A stretch of DNA of 64,000 nt. Source: Pleodorina starrii. Taxonomy: Eukaryota > Chlorophyta > Chlorophyceae > Chlamydomonadales > Volvocaceae. Below are positions 10,242 to 21,946 of the stretch, piece by piece (the first letter of the stretch is position 1; every line of letters begins with the position of its first letter). The notes beneath the pieces were generated by a model. That model was not told the DNA's origin and ran no database searches. It saw nothing but the letters and a program-made list of their open reading frames with translations. The stretch is taken from assembly GCA_030267565.1 (NCBI GenBank), contig BRXU01000031.1:1178001-1242000 (forward strand), in the 5' to 3' direction. A program made the translations under genes and the position numbers.

Positions 10242-13200
10242 CGAAAGAACAACAGCGACCGATTGTCCGCGAAGTGGCAATGAAGGGCGGCCTTGTGCGC
10301 ATATCTTTCTTCAGCGCCTATCTGGGCTGCGGCACGGGAGACGTTGGCATCGTATTGTGCCGGGGGGAGGCGAGAAGCTGTTCGGTGCGTCGTGTGGTTA
10401 AGACGTTGCTCCGTACCGCAGTACGTGGTAATAAGAAATCACGTGTGTGAGACCGTGCGCCGCAATTGTATGACCGACCGGGCGCCGAAGGATTGCTCTT
10501 GAACCTGTCAATTCTTTTGGGTTACCGTATGCAGCAGTAGTCGGATGTTGGTCTTGCTTGTACTTGTGGAATGGTGAAGACCAGTTTGTTTTGCGGGTGC
10601 TGAGACTGACCGGCGTCCGTTTCGGTGTGAGGGATGTCGTTCGCACGGCCTCTGCCGTACCTCAGGCCGGGGGATGTCCGATTGAGCCCCCTGGGTGATG
10701 TACAGCGTGTTCGGGCGCCTGCCCGCATCTCCTTGGCACCCTCCGCGGTTGCCCGCTGCACGCATTGTTTCTGTTGTAGTTTAGCCGTTACTGCTGCTGA
10801 CACACCCCGTGGCTATCTCAAAATTGTTGGTCTGTCTGTGCCGGCGGGGCACGCGGCCGCGGTTCCGGAGGCGGCTCATTGAGATGCGGGCAGGCAGCAG
10901 GTCGCGCGGCGGTGGCGCCCAGTGGCATGTACGAAGATTCACGACAGTGAACCCAGACGGTTTTGTTTCGTCGTTGGACGTTTGAGCCTTTGCTGGTCAT
11001 GCAGGAATGCGGCGCCCTTGGCCGAATGCGGCGGTGTAGAGGCACCAGGAATTTGAGTCTGCGGGTGCCGCACATGTGTATGTTTACTGCATCGTTGGAG
11101 GTGCCGGGCGCCGGGCCTTGGCCGCCAAATTCCAGGCCCTCGCGAGCGCCGTCTGTGTCGGCCCTGCTCCTGGTCGTACAGCGCCGTCCCGCATTCCGTT
11201 TCCTCGTTTGTTTGGTAGTTGGTGATGGTTGCTGGGATGGCATGGTAGGAAGCTAGGAACGCGTGCTGTGTGTGTCTAGATGTGAGATGTTTAGACCTTC
11301 AGATGGGGGCGGTAGCCATGCGGCAGTTGGTCGGACGCTGGGGCTGCCGCGCGAACCCCATGAGGCCGCAACAGCGAAGCCGCCTAGTGGAAGCCGTGGC
11401 CATCCGTACATGCCGTACGTCGTTCTAAAATTGCCCGCATATGAAAGTCTTGAGGCTTGAGAGCGTGTATTGCGCTGGGCCTGGGCTGTGGTGAAGGTCG
11501 CGGCCGGCCCCGCCGTGTGTAGAAAGAACCGGTTGTGTCGAACTGTCGATTGATGTGACGGTCCGGGCAGCTCGGCTGTGGTTTCGCTGAGCGCGGAATG
11601 TCGTACTGTACCTGCGACGTTGGTTGGGGGCCTTATGCCGAGTGCCGCGGATGTGCAGTGAAATGTAGTGACGAGCATCCGGAAGTGGAAGGTGGCGAGG
11701 GGGAAGATGGCAGTTGGGGGGAGGCGCCGGATTGTCGGGGGCTGCGTTTGCTGTACGACAGCTATGCGAGGCAGTCCTTTCGTCCGGGCTGTCGATCCGC
11801 ACCGCTTGCCGGCGGACGGTCAGACCTGTAGGAGATATGGCTCCCGAAGGGTTGGGTGGAACTTGGAAGGCTGGATGGATGTGCCAAGTTGTGGGAAGTG
11901 TTCGCGCGCGTGTGGCTGTTTCCGCCCTGTTGCCGTATTGATTCGGTTATCTTCCGTGCCTGGTTGTTGTTTTATGTTTTGGGTTTTGATTTTTCTTTGT
12001 AGTCTCGTGGAGGTGGCGTTCGTATTGTACGGCGCAGCGCTGGGAGCTCACGGGCTGGCATTGCGCCCGTGAAGCCGGCGCGATGCTTGCTTGCACTCTA
12101 TAGCTTTTGTCAGTTCGTTCGTGTTTGGTGTGGGTTCCTGCATTGATCGACAGCATTGCTGGGCTGGGCGCTTGGGGCAGCGGAGGCATTCGTGATCGAA
12201 TGGGGTGCCAGGGTGGCCGAGCACATGTGCCTCTGCTCGACGAGGCCCGCAGACCACCTCCTGAAGGGCTGCATGTGGGCGCGATGCATCTTTGGTGTGG
12301 CGGCCGGCGATCACATCTTTTCCGCGCCCCTTCATCTCCGTGCGTCTGTGTGTTTGTCATGCCGCTCATATCGGTCAAAGGGAGGGTACAAGTAGCAGGC
12401 CGAGGGATGGTGGCACAGCCTGGGCATCTACAGGTGGGCGGTGGCGGGGATGGGCCCAGGAGCCAGGAGTGTGCGACGTAGGCGACTACTGCCGTAGTAG
12501 CCGCTGCAAAGGTATGTTTAGTTTGTTTATGTTACTGTTCATGCTGTATCCATTCGTTTTAGGTTTTTAGGGGCGAAGCGGCCGTGATGCGGGGCGAAGC
12601 GGCCGTGATGCGTAGTCCGTAGGCGTGGCATGAACGCCACCACCGCAAGGCTCGTGTGTAGGGCAAACTGCAGCATGAGGGCGCCGCAGTACACGGATGT
12701 TCCTCGGCCGTGGCTCGGATGTCCCGAGCGCCTAGGCAACCGTGTAATTACCGGTATTACCGTAACGGCTCACGACAACCCTAGACAACCGCGTAATAAG
12801 GAGCGGCTCTCGCGGCACCTGAAGGGCGCCAGGAGTCGCCCATCGAGGCGACAGCACGTGGGCTCTTGGAGATAGCAGCTCACCAGATACCATATCAACA
12901 CTCAAGGACAGCATTCCGGGCCGACTTGGCAAAGGGCCCTGCACCGAATATTCCGCCTCGCGCGTCCTCGCACCAGCCCCCCGCACCGAGGGAGCATCGA
13001 CGGCGCTTAGCGCCATGTACGGCCCGATGAACTATCCACCCAGTGGGCTTGCGGCGAATGCACTCGAAGCCTATGGGTCACGCGGAACTGGAAAGTTCGA
13101 TAGGATAATGAAGGAGGGGCCGGTTCACTGCGCCAGCGTGCAGAACAGCTCCAGAGTCGCAGCCATGTCGGCACGGACTCGTGCCTCAACTCTTAAGTGA

Positions 13201-13844
13201 ACTGGCCGCCGTGTGCGTGCGACAGATTGTGTCGTGCTTTTGTGCGCCACCTGACAAGCGGTTTCCAAGCCATGCAAGCCGCGATTGTCCGTCTCCAGAT
13301 AATTGCCGTGTTATGCAAGGGCGCTCGAACATAGCGTGCGCGCTGAGTCCTTGTCACCGCAGCCGCCCCCCCCTAATACCCACACAGCGCGGTGCGCCTG
13401 GCCCACAATGGGGGCGCTTGCGAGGCTTCTTTCCGTTCCGGCACACCCTGTGAACCCCAGAACTTAGGTAGGACAAGTGAACGGGTCATTCCGTCGTCGT
13501 ACTGACCTGTACGGTCACGCCAGTCAACGGCACAGTGCCCAGTGATGGCCGCGCGGCGCAGCGGCCCGTGCAGCCGCCAAACCTTCTCACTCCAGTCTCC
13601 ACAGCCTCTCCAGCCCCTCTCCAGTATGGTATGGCAAATGTTCAAAAACCTTCAGCCCGTCCCCTTTACGGTATCGCAGCAGTTGAAGGACCACCCAAAC
13701 AATGCGCACGCTCCAAATCAAACCCCACGCCCTGGTCCACGGCCCGGGGCCTCTTCAGGGCTCTCCCCCGAAGGACCACCCCCCCAAGGACCACCCGCCC
13801 AAGGGCGTCCACACGGCAACACTATACGTACCGTCACGCCTGCC
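10242..13844. other. 3.6-kb convergent intergenic/3' UTR region
   Basis: Lies tail to tail between the doubtful + gene ending at 10241 and the RIB72 stop at 13845. Many short frames are present but none has a recognisable domain. It probably holds long 3' UTRs of both neighbours. A roughly 21-bp direct repeat occurs at 12570-12611. Confidence 0.45.
12570..12611. repeat. Two-copy direct repeat of about 21 bp
   Basis: GGGCGAAGCGGCCGTGATGC occurs twice back to back, in non-coding sequence between convergent genes. Confidence 0.8.
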
Positions 13845-16800
13845 TTAGCGACGCCGGAAGGACGAGCTGTGGCCTACCCCGCCGAAGGCCATGTTGGTGG
13901 TCTGCCACAGCGACGCCGGCTGTTTCACGCCTGTTTGAGCGAGGAAGGAGCTCCCTGCCAGCCCCGCCCTGCCACCGCCGGCAGCGGCGGCGGCCCCGAG
14001 CGCGCTTGGCGTGGCCACAGACGGCGTGCCCAGCGACGCCGCCGCCGGCCCCTCGCCGGTGGCTGCGGCCGCCATCCAGCTGCTGCCGAACGCCCCGCCC
14101 AGCTGCTGCTGCTGCTGCTGCTGTGAGCCGCGCCAGCTCTTCTCCGGCGTGTCGCGCGTGCTCCTCCGGTCGTCGCCGCCGGCTGACGACTCGCCCCACG
14201 CCAGCGACGCCAGCGAGGAAGGCCGCCGGCTGAGCTTGCCCCCACCGCCTCCCGCTCCGGAACCGGCGTTCTGGTCGGAGTAGTACGAGGAGGAATAGTG
14301 GGCCGGCGGCGCGTCCACGCGGGGGTGGCCGGGCGTGGGGCCCAAGCCGCGGTGCGGGGCTGCGGTGCAGCCTCCGCCGCTTCCGGCAGCGGCGGTGGCC
14401 TTGGCTTGCACTGCGGCTGCGTCGGGTCCCCAGGATACGCGACGATGTGGCGGCCAGGCATCGGATCGCAGCCCCGGGGCGGGGAAGGGCACCCGCGCCG
14501 GCTCCTCCTCCTGAGCACAGTGGGGGGTTATCAGCGGGGTAGCGACGATGTGGACATAATCGTTAGGAGACGTGGGTTTACGCGCGCTCTTCGTGTGGAT
14601 CCAGTCGGCGCGAGCGCCTGGAAGCGGGCGCGGACGTTCCGTTGCATGTGCGAGCGGTCAGGCGGACACGACGCGGGGCCCGGCCGTCCGCCAAGGAAGG
14701 GGCGTATGTGACATGCCGGTGATGTCGACTTCCTGAAGTCATAGGCAGCCATTCGCCACAATATAGCGACGGCGGCGGGCGAGCCACGACGATAGTCAGG
14801 CAGGCACGGCCCTCCTTGCGGGGCTCTCGTTGTCGGGGCTCCCGACAACTAGGAAGCCGCGAACGCACGACGGCCCGCCAAAGCCCTGAACAAAAGACGC
14901 AGCAAACGGCGCCGGTTCCCCTTTCGCCCCTCCCCCTCAACCTCCCTCCCGCATACCACTCTCAACCACCCCCTCCTCCCTCCCTGTCCGGCAGCCCTGC
15001 GGCACCTGCGGATGCGGCTCCGCCGGCGGCGACGGCGGCGAGGGTGTTGGCGGCGGCGGCGGCGCCAGCCTCAGCGCCGCAAGCAGCTGCTCCACCAGCA
15101 GCCCCTGTCGGTCGGCGCCCAACTGCCGTACCAGCGTGATCACCTCGTGGGGGCTCAAGTCGCAGCCCAGGCCCGTCAGCAGGTCCTGAGGCCGCAGCAG
15201 TTGGGAGGAGGGGAGCGGGTTGGGGTTGGGGCGGGGATGGGCACGCAAGGAGAAGGCTGAAATGGTTGGTAGCAAGCCTGCGACCAAATTCCGGGGAGGT
15301 GTAAAGATCCGTGTGGAGACCCTCCTTGCCGGCCGCTGAGTCCGCTGTGCGCTGCCGTGTGGCCGGTGGTGCGATGCAGCAATGCAACGGCAACAGTACT
15401 GCGCCGTATTGTGGGGTACTGTACGGCACTCACGTACAACTTGTACTTGGTGACGTATCCCGAGCCCTGGCTGTCCGCCGCCAGCAGGTCAGCCCTCAGG
15501 CGGTCGGGTAGCTGGTCGGGGTAGTGGGCCAGCCAGGTGAGCAGCTTGGACAGGACCTGGGGGAGGGGGCGGGGGCGGTGTGTGGAGGGAGGGAAAGGGG
15601 TTGCCTATGTTTGTGTGTGTGTGTTCGTCGCTGAAGGGTGTGGCGATACGGGGAAGGGAAAGGGTGTTAGGTTCATAGGTTAGCCTGGACGGTGGTTGCG
15701 GTTGGCGTCGTGAGCTGAGATGATCACGGCCCCTCAACTGCCGAGGGTTGGGGGGCCAGGACTCAGGCGGGAAGGGACCGTGTGCGCTGTGTGCGCCGCC
15801 GGCACCTCCTTCCCTTCCCTTCCCTTCCCTCCCTCTCTGTCCATTCCTCCCTCCCTCCCTCCCTACGCTGCCGCTGCCAAGGCTCGCCAATTCCCTCCCC
15901 CCCCCCCACCTTGTCAAAGTCGGCCCACGGGAAGCGGTAGGCGTTCTGCTCCATGTACAGCAGCGTGAAGGCGTCCGCATCCAGCAGCTGGAAACCGCGA
16001 CCAAACACCTCCAGCAGGGAGCCCACCTGGTCGGGACAGGACAGGACAGGGGCAGGTCCAGGAGGATCTCTCTCGGGGGTTCGTATAAGAGGGGATCGGA
16101 GGGGGAGGGGGAATGGGGGCGTTGAAAGGCGGCTGAGGGGGATGGGAGGCGGCTCGGAGGTTGAAAGGCGACTGAAGGGGCTGGAAGGCCTCCCCCCCAC
16201 ACACGCCGCCGAGCCGTGGGACACTGGCTGCGACGCTAGGCCCCGGGATCAGGACCACGGACACGCTGCCCCTGAGCTGGCCCTTTCGTAGCGGGGCTGG
16301 TGTACCCCTGACCTTAACTTCACTCTTCCCGGCCCCGGGCCGCCGCCGCTGCCCTTCCCCACAATCCTCCCGCCAGCCCCCTCCTCCACCTCCTCCTCCA
16401 CCCCCTCATTCTCCATCGGCTCCGCCGCCGGGCCCCCACCGGAGCTAACAGGCATGTTTGGCAAGTAAAGCCGGGTCCGCTCGCCAACGCCGCCTCCGTT
16501 CCATCGCTGCGGTTCGTAGCTCTTGGACCCCCACCCCCCCCTCCTTGCCTGCATGTCCGCCTCGCCGTAGGGCTGCCCCGTGGCTGGGTTGGGCACCCGG
16601 TGCCGGTCCAGAAAGCAGCCCTGCTCCATCCCGCTGTTGACCTGCTTGGGCTCCCACACGCTCAGAGTGCCGTCCACCGGGTGGAATGACACCACGAACC
16701 TGAGGCGGGGAAGGAGTGGCGTGGGGTGGGGTGAGGTGACGAGTGAGGAGTGTGCATGAACCGCAGCGAGGGGGGCATTGGGCGGTGTACGAAGGAGAGG

Positions 16801-19800
16801 TCACGGCGTGGCGACTTGGCGTATCGCGAGGCATGGGATGAGACGGACACCACGTCAAGGCAGGCATCTTTCGCACATGCTTTTGCTATTCGACCAAGAT
16901 GCAGCCACGCGGGAAGAGCCGGCAAGGTACCCCATTCACCATTCGCATTTTAATCCCTGGTCACGCTCTGTCACCAGTCTCTGGCACCAAGCCATCACCA
17001 CCGGTAACCCACCCACCTGCGTTCCGCATCATGGGGCCCCACCAGCGGCCGGTCCGGCCCCAGTGGCACCATGGTCGCCTCGAAGCGCAGCACCTTGTTC
17101 CACTTGTTGAGGTAGTCGGTGTAGGAGCGCGTCACGGGCCGGGGCACCAGGCGCAGGCAGTTCTGCAGGCTGTCCTCGTCGCTGCCGATGCCCGACCCGT
17201 GGGGCGGGACGGCAAGCGGCGGGCGCTTGGCGCCGAAGGGGTCGAAGTCCACCTGGATGGGCGTCAGCTGCGCCGCACTGAGCCCCTTGACGTACTTCTT
17301 GAGCCAGGCACGCGTCGGGTCGTCGCAGTCGTACAGCAGCATCTTCCTGCCGTACACGTTAACGGTGGCGCCCATGTACAGGTCCCGCCAGTCGTAGTAG
17401 GGGATATTGAGCTCCCGCCTCGTGCCGGGCGACATGGGCCGACCCACTGGCGCGAGGAGAGGAGGAGGTGGGTGAGGACAATCACGGATGACTCATGAAT
17501 GACTTGCTGCTGTGGGTTTTTACGGTTGAGTTGTAAAAGACGGGGTCTTTCCAACCCTGAATCTCCCCGACCCGGAGCCCCTCCACGACACGGCTCTGCG
17601 AAGGATGCCCAACCCTGTGTCGGCGAAATACCCCGACCCATAAGTTCGAGGATTCCAACCACGGGTCTCGACCGGACCCCTTCCCCGACCCCTGGGTAGG
17701 CATCTTTCGCGAGCCGCCCATCCCAGCCCCCAACCCGTCCTCCCGCCCGCCCGCCCAGCAGCAACATCCCACCCAAAGCACAACGCGACGACCATCGGAA
17801 CTCACGCACGGGCGGCGTGGCCTTGGGCAGACGCCGGCGGCTGAGCAGCAGCGGAAAGGGGTCGCGGCCGCTGTTGCGCCGCGCCACCTCGCGCACCTCC
17901 ACCGTGCCGTCCTCCACGTGGTACGACAGCGCGAACGGCAGCACGTCCCCGAACAACGCCGCCGTGTTGTCCCACGCGGCCCCGAAACGCAGCACCGCCG
18001 TGTCTCGCGCTTCCTGCTCGGCGCTGGGCGCCACACGCAGCGTCTCGAACACGGAGCCCAAGCCGCGCGGGGAGATGGCCAGATCCTTGGGCTCGGGGTC
18101 GGAGGGCAGCGGTGGGCCGGCGCTGGGCGGGGGCGGCCCCCGGACCGGCGGACGGCGGCCGCGGGCAGAAGCCTCCAGTGCCTGCGACCACAGCGCAGCG
18201 GGAGGCGCAGCATCAGTAGACAGGACTGGAGCTGCCTGTCCCTCCGTGAATACCCACGGAGCCAGCCCGGGCACAGGGCGCCGCGTCCTGAACCACCTGT
18301 TCGTACTGCTGGTAGCTTACGACACAGGGCCCCGCAGAACCCCGGTTCCAGCCGCGCGTTAAGCGGAGGCTGTAAGGCCAAAGCCTCAGCCCCTGGCCCT
18401 GAGCCCTGTCATCCCACCTTCCGATGCTGCTCGTAAGGCCCCTCCGGGTAGGTCTCGTCGGGCGGCTGCTGCTGTCCCTGCTGCTCATAGAAGGCCCGTG
18501 TGGCTCCGTCCACCGCTACCAGGTGGTAGGTGCGGCGGTACAGGATGAGGGTACCGCCCACGTGAAGGTCGGGCCAGAGAAGTGGGGAGCCGTCCTCCTT
18601 GACGGCCCTGAGGGGAGGGTGGTGGTGGAAACAAGGGGGCGGGATTAACGGGGGTAGAGCATCACAGCAGGGTTGGGGCATAAAGGGGGTAAGAGAATAG
18701 AATAGAATGGCAGTGAGGAACGGAGGCAACCCTGGTCCGTTCGCCATGTGATAGTTTGGGCTGCGCGGAGATAAGCACAGCTGAGGGGCTCCAGGGCAAT
18801 AAATAAGGCTCATGCGCGAACCGTGGCGCAGGGCTGCCCGCGCACGGTGCTTCGTACCTGTGTCGCTTGAGCAAGATCCCCTGGAGCCAGCATCGGCGAC
18901 AGCAGCGACAGCAAAGGGCAGGCGCAGATCGGCAACAAAAGCGTTAGCGTGCAGCACCGGCAACCGTCGACCCCTCGACCGCCGAAGCGCGCCGCGGCGA
19001 GGGTGAACCGGCCGCAGCCAGGGGGCAAGTTCACACTGGCCACCAACGCCGTGGCGAGACCGAGCGACTATTTGTCGCTACTCACGCGTCAAAGCTGAAG
19101 GAGCCTGTGTTATGGCAGCGCCAACAACGATGGCAGCCCAGAAAATACCCCTTGTCAAGACACCCAGCCCAGCTCCTACAGCCCGATGCAGCAGACGAGA
19201 GGACTGGCACATGGCGCACGCTGCACTGTACACTGCATGAGCGTACGTCGCCTCACGGGGTTTCGCAGGGGTCCGGCCCCCGACCCGCCATTCCCCTCTG
19301 CGCCTCCGACCCACATCGTTTCCCCGCGGCTCCCTCCCGGAGTAACTCCCGCACCGTTAGTCCGTTAATCGCTGCTGTCCCCAGCCCGCGCTGCCCACCA
19401 CCTGCCCGTCGTGAATGGCGCGGACCCAACCCACCAACACAAACCCATCACCCCCCAAAACCCCAAACCCACCTGTGGCAAGCCACTGTTAACCTCCCGC
19501 ATCTCGACCACCTCCACCTCGTCGGTCTCCATGTAGTACCTGAACAACGTACGGCGTACGACATACAGCCGTATGAAAGTGCCCCCACGCGATGCGGCTG
19601 CAAACTGTAGCAACTTCTATGGGAGAGGCTATGGTGGGCCCCGAACGTTGGGCGCCTAGGCTGCCCCGCGTCGCCTCGCAAGCGGCGCGCTTCCTGCGAC
19701 CTAACTGTGCTGTGACGACTCACCTGACGGTCACCTTCCGCACCCGCCACGACTCCAAGGGGCTGTACGGCACGTCCTCTCGAAAGTATGCTCCGAAACC

Positions 19801-21066
19801 AAGGACCTGCGTGTAGCAGCAAGCCACAGTAACAGCAACCGGATGCAGCAGCGACCGGGTCGTTTGAATAGCGCCCGCCGAATTTGGGGTGGTAATACAG
19901 ATGAAAGCGCACTTAGGGGCTGTCCGCGCATGCAGCGTCCTGCCATGTGGGTTCCTGGCCCGCCGCGTCCTTGCATGCCCCAAACGACAGCTCAACCCAG
20001 CAAGTCACCAAAAGCCCGACCACAGAAGCATATTGCTGTCTGTCAGCTCCCGTCGCATTTCGCAGCAGCCCTAGCCCAGCTCAGCATAATTAAGGGCCTC
20101 CGATGTGGACTGCTCTGGGCGGCCAGCAGCCCATCTAAGACGCCCAGCCCTGAACGAAGACTGCTGCGTCCTGTACAAAGTTGGGAGACCGGCCGGGAGT
20201 GTACTCCGCGTGCGCCTGGCGGAGGCGTGACTCCGCTCCGCCACGTCCCATGCACTAAACACAGGAGTCTGCTGCAAAGTCCCGCCAACGACTGTCCCAA
20301 GGGCATCCTTGTCGTGACGCATTTGCAATCCCTCCTGTCGTACCTTCCGGTCGTACGTGATCCATTTGGGCATGCCCCTGCTCGAGCGGTCGGCGGTGCT
20401 GCTGCTGGTGCCTGCGGGGTCCTGGTGGGCGGTATTGCCCTGGGCGGAGGAGGGGCCTCGGACAGCCTCATGTGTCGCGAACGGCGGCGTGGGCCCCACG
20501 TCCTGGACGCGGCTGCCCCACTTGGTGGTGCGGTTCAGGGGGTCCATATCTTGCTGCATCGAGGATGAATTGCACCAAAGGCCACCACGGGAAAGAGTAA
20601 GAAAGCGTTGGGAGGAGCAGACGAGGGCCTTTTTCTGGGTTTTGGGGAATGACGTTCCAGCCGTCCATAAATATGCGCAATCGCAGGGCAAGCGTGCAGT
20701 TGGGGAATTCAGGTGTCTCAGCCGTGCGAACTACCGTAGGCGCCTGCAGGTTGAGGTAGGGGGCAAATGCCTCCCGAACTACGACGCCAACCAGGAGTCA
20801 ACTTACGACGTCCTCCGCTAAGCGGTAGCCATTAATAAATCTCAGCGTCTGGCCCTTGGGCCTTGGCTCCATCTGCAAGTTCAGCGGTTAGCCTCCGCGG
20901 TGAATAAAGATCCAGCCCACAACAATGAGGACGCCTTGGGTGTCGCGACATGTTCTGACGAGTCCGGGGGGCTCACCGGTCCCTGAGCGGTAACGCCGGG
21001 AAGATTCGGTACCGGAGGCCCATGTTGCCGGCTGTCCTCGCTGTTATATCCGGCTGCTCGCCTCAT
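13845..21066 (-). CDS. RIB72: RIB72 / EFHC1-type axonemal protein, three DM10 domains
   Basis: Doublet-microtubule inner protein of the flagellar axoneme (EFHC1/Rib72 family). Exons (-): 20977-21066, 20807-20872, 20344-20553, 19724-19806, 19473-19539, 18858-18880, 18418-18607, 17806-18181, 17017-17446, 16549-16699, 15910-16026, 15434-15556, 15006-15185, 13845-14510; 923 aa. The first exon has a VPNLPGV motif like the family's N-terminal LPFLPG, then PKWITYDRKVLGFGAYF. DM10-1 lies at about 118-230 (YYMETDEVEV, NSGLPQGILLKRH). DM10-2 lies at about 300-430 (YHVEDGTVEVREV, NSGRDPFPLLL, YDCDDPTRAW). DM10-3 lies at about 480-600 (FHPVDGTLSVWEP, FGRGFQLLDAD). A degenerate EF-hand-like loop (ADSQGSGYVTKYK) follows near 632. 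The donor after 16549 is GC, not GT. The last 220 residues, with a Q7 run, are low complexity and go well beyond the roughly 640-aa size usual for the family. Confidence 0.93.
18858..18880 (-). other. RIB72: 23-nt micro-exon of RIB72
   Basis: Between a CTCCAG acceptor and a GTACGA donor, 23 nt encode GILLKRH plus two bases. They join the NSGLPQ end of the previous exon to the AVKEDG start of the next one and restore the family motif Pro-Gln-Gly-x-x-x-Lys-Arg-His-Arg. Without it DM10-1 is broken and the frame is lost. Confidence 0.85.
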
Positions 21067-21946
21067 TTCTGTTGATGCAACTTGTGTTACGTTGATGAAA
21101 ATTCAAGTATCACCAAGTTTGCAGATTGGGAGGAAAATGCTGAGGCTACAGCCGAAATCACCTAGTGCAGCGTTCAAGGTTTGTACAAAGCACTGATGAA
21201 CGCATAAACAGAGCTATGAATGCTCCTCAAGGACAGAGGCGAGAGGGAATTTAGATGGATTGGCGGAATGTTTACAGGATTACAGCTTTGGTCAAAAGTT
21301 ACAAACCGTTTGACCACAGGTAGCTAACAAGTCGTTCTGCTATTTTTTCTATAATTATATAATCCCTGCAGTCTATACAAAACGTTCGTGCTGGCAGCAA
21401 CCCAAGGGAAGCTAGCTCGGCCAGGTTCGTTGATGGCGGTTAGACCATAGGTGCCGTATTACACGAGTTCTGCGGCGCAGTTGGTATCCAGCTCGGCGGC
21501 TCCTGCGCAGCTCGGCTCGCCTAAGCCGCACAAAATTTTAACAAAAAAGGCGAACGTTCAAGGTGTCCGTGCCTCCCGTCCGCCAGTCGCGTGCAGCGTT
21601 AAGAATGCCAGGCATCATCGCAGGATAGCTTGGCCCCCCCTCCAGAGCCTGCCAGCGTGCCAGAACGTCTGTTCAAACGGAAACACCCAGCCCCTCAACC
21701 GTTGGAAGCCTCAAAGGCTCAAATGCGACACCAGCGCGACATGTCCACCTTTCCTGCCACCTAGCTTGGTGCCACCTAGCTCGGCCTCCTGCCAACGACC
21801 CAAATCCTCATCTCTCCCAACGCCGCCCCTTGACCTCCCCCACCCACCTACCCACCCATCGCACCCCTCGAAGCGCCGCCTACGCACTCCACGGCACCAC
21901 ACCACACCCTACCCCATCCCGCCTGCTGCCTCTCAACGCCGCCTCC
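21067..21946. other. RIB72 upstream region and mTERF 3' UTR
   Basis: About 0.9 kb without coding signal. It should contain the RIB72 promoter (near 21067) and the 3' UTR of the mTERF gene. A TTACA at 21272-21276 is TGTAA on the minus strand, a candidate poly(A) signal about 670 nt past the mTERF stop. Confidence 0.45.

Noticed and set aside
16249..16548. Read-through continuation of the RIB72 exon past 16549 (acidic EEEVEEGAGG stretch)
   Set aside because: It would split the DM10-3 motif and has no good donor; the GC-AG intron restores GEADMQVGSLLEVFGRGF.
20870..20872. ATG as start of RIB72
   Set aside because: It directly follows a CAG acceptor, and an upstream exon (20977-21066) joins in phase and supplies the family's N-terminal Leu-Pro-Gly motif.
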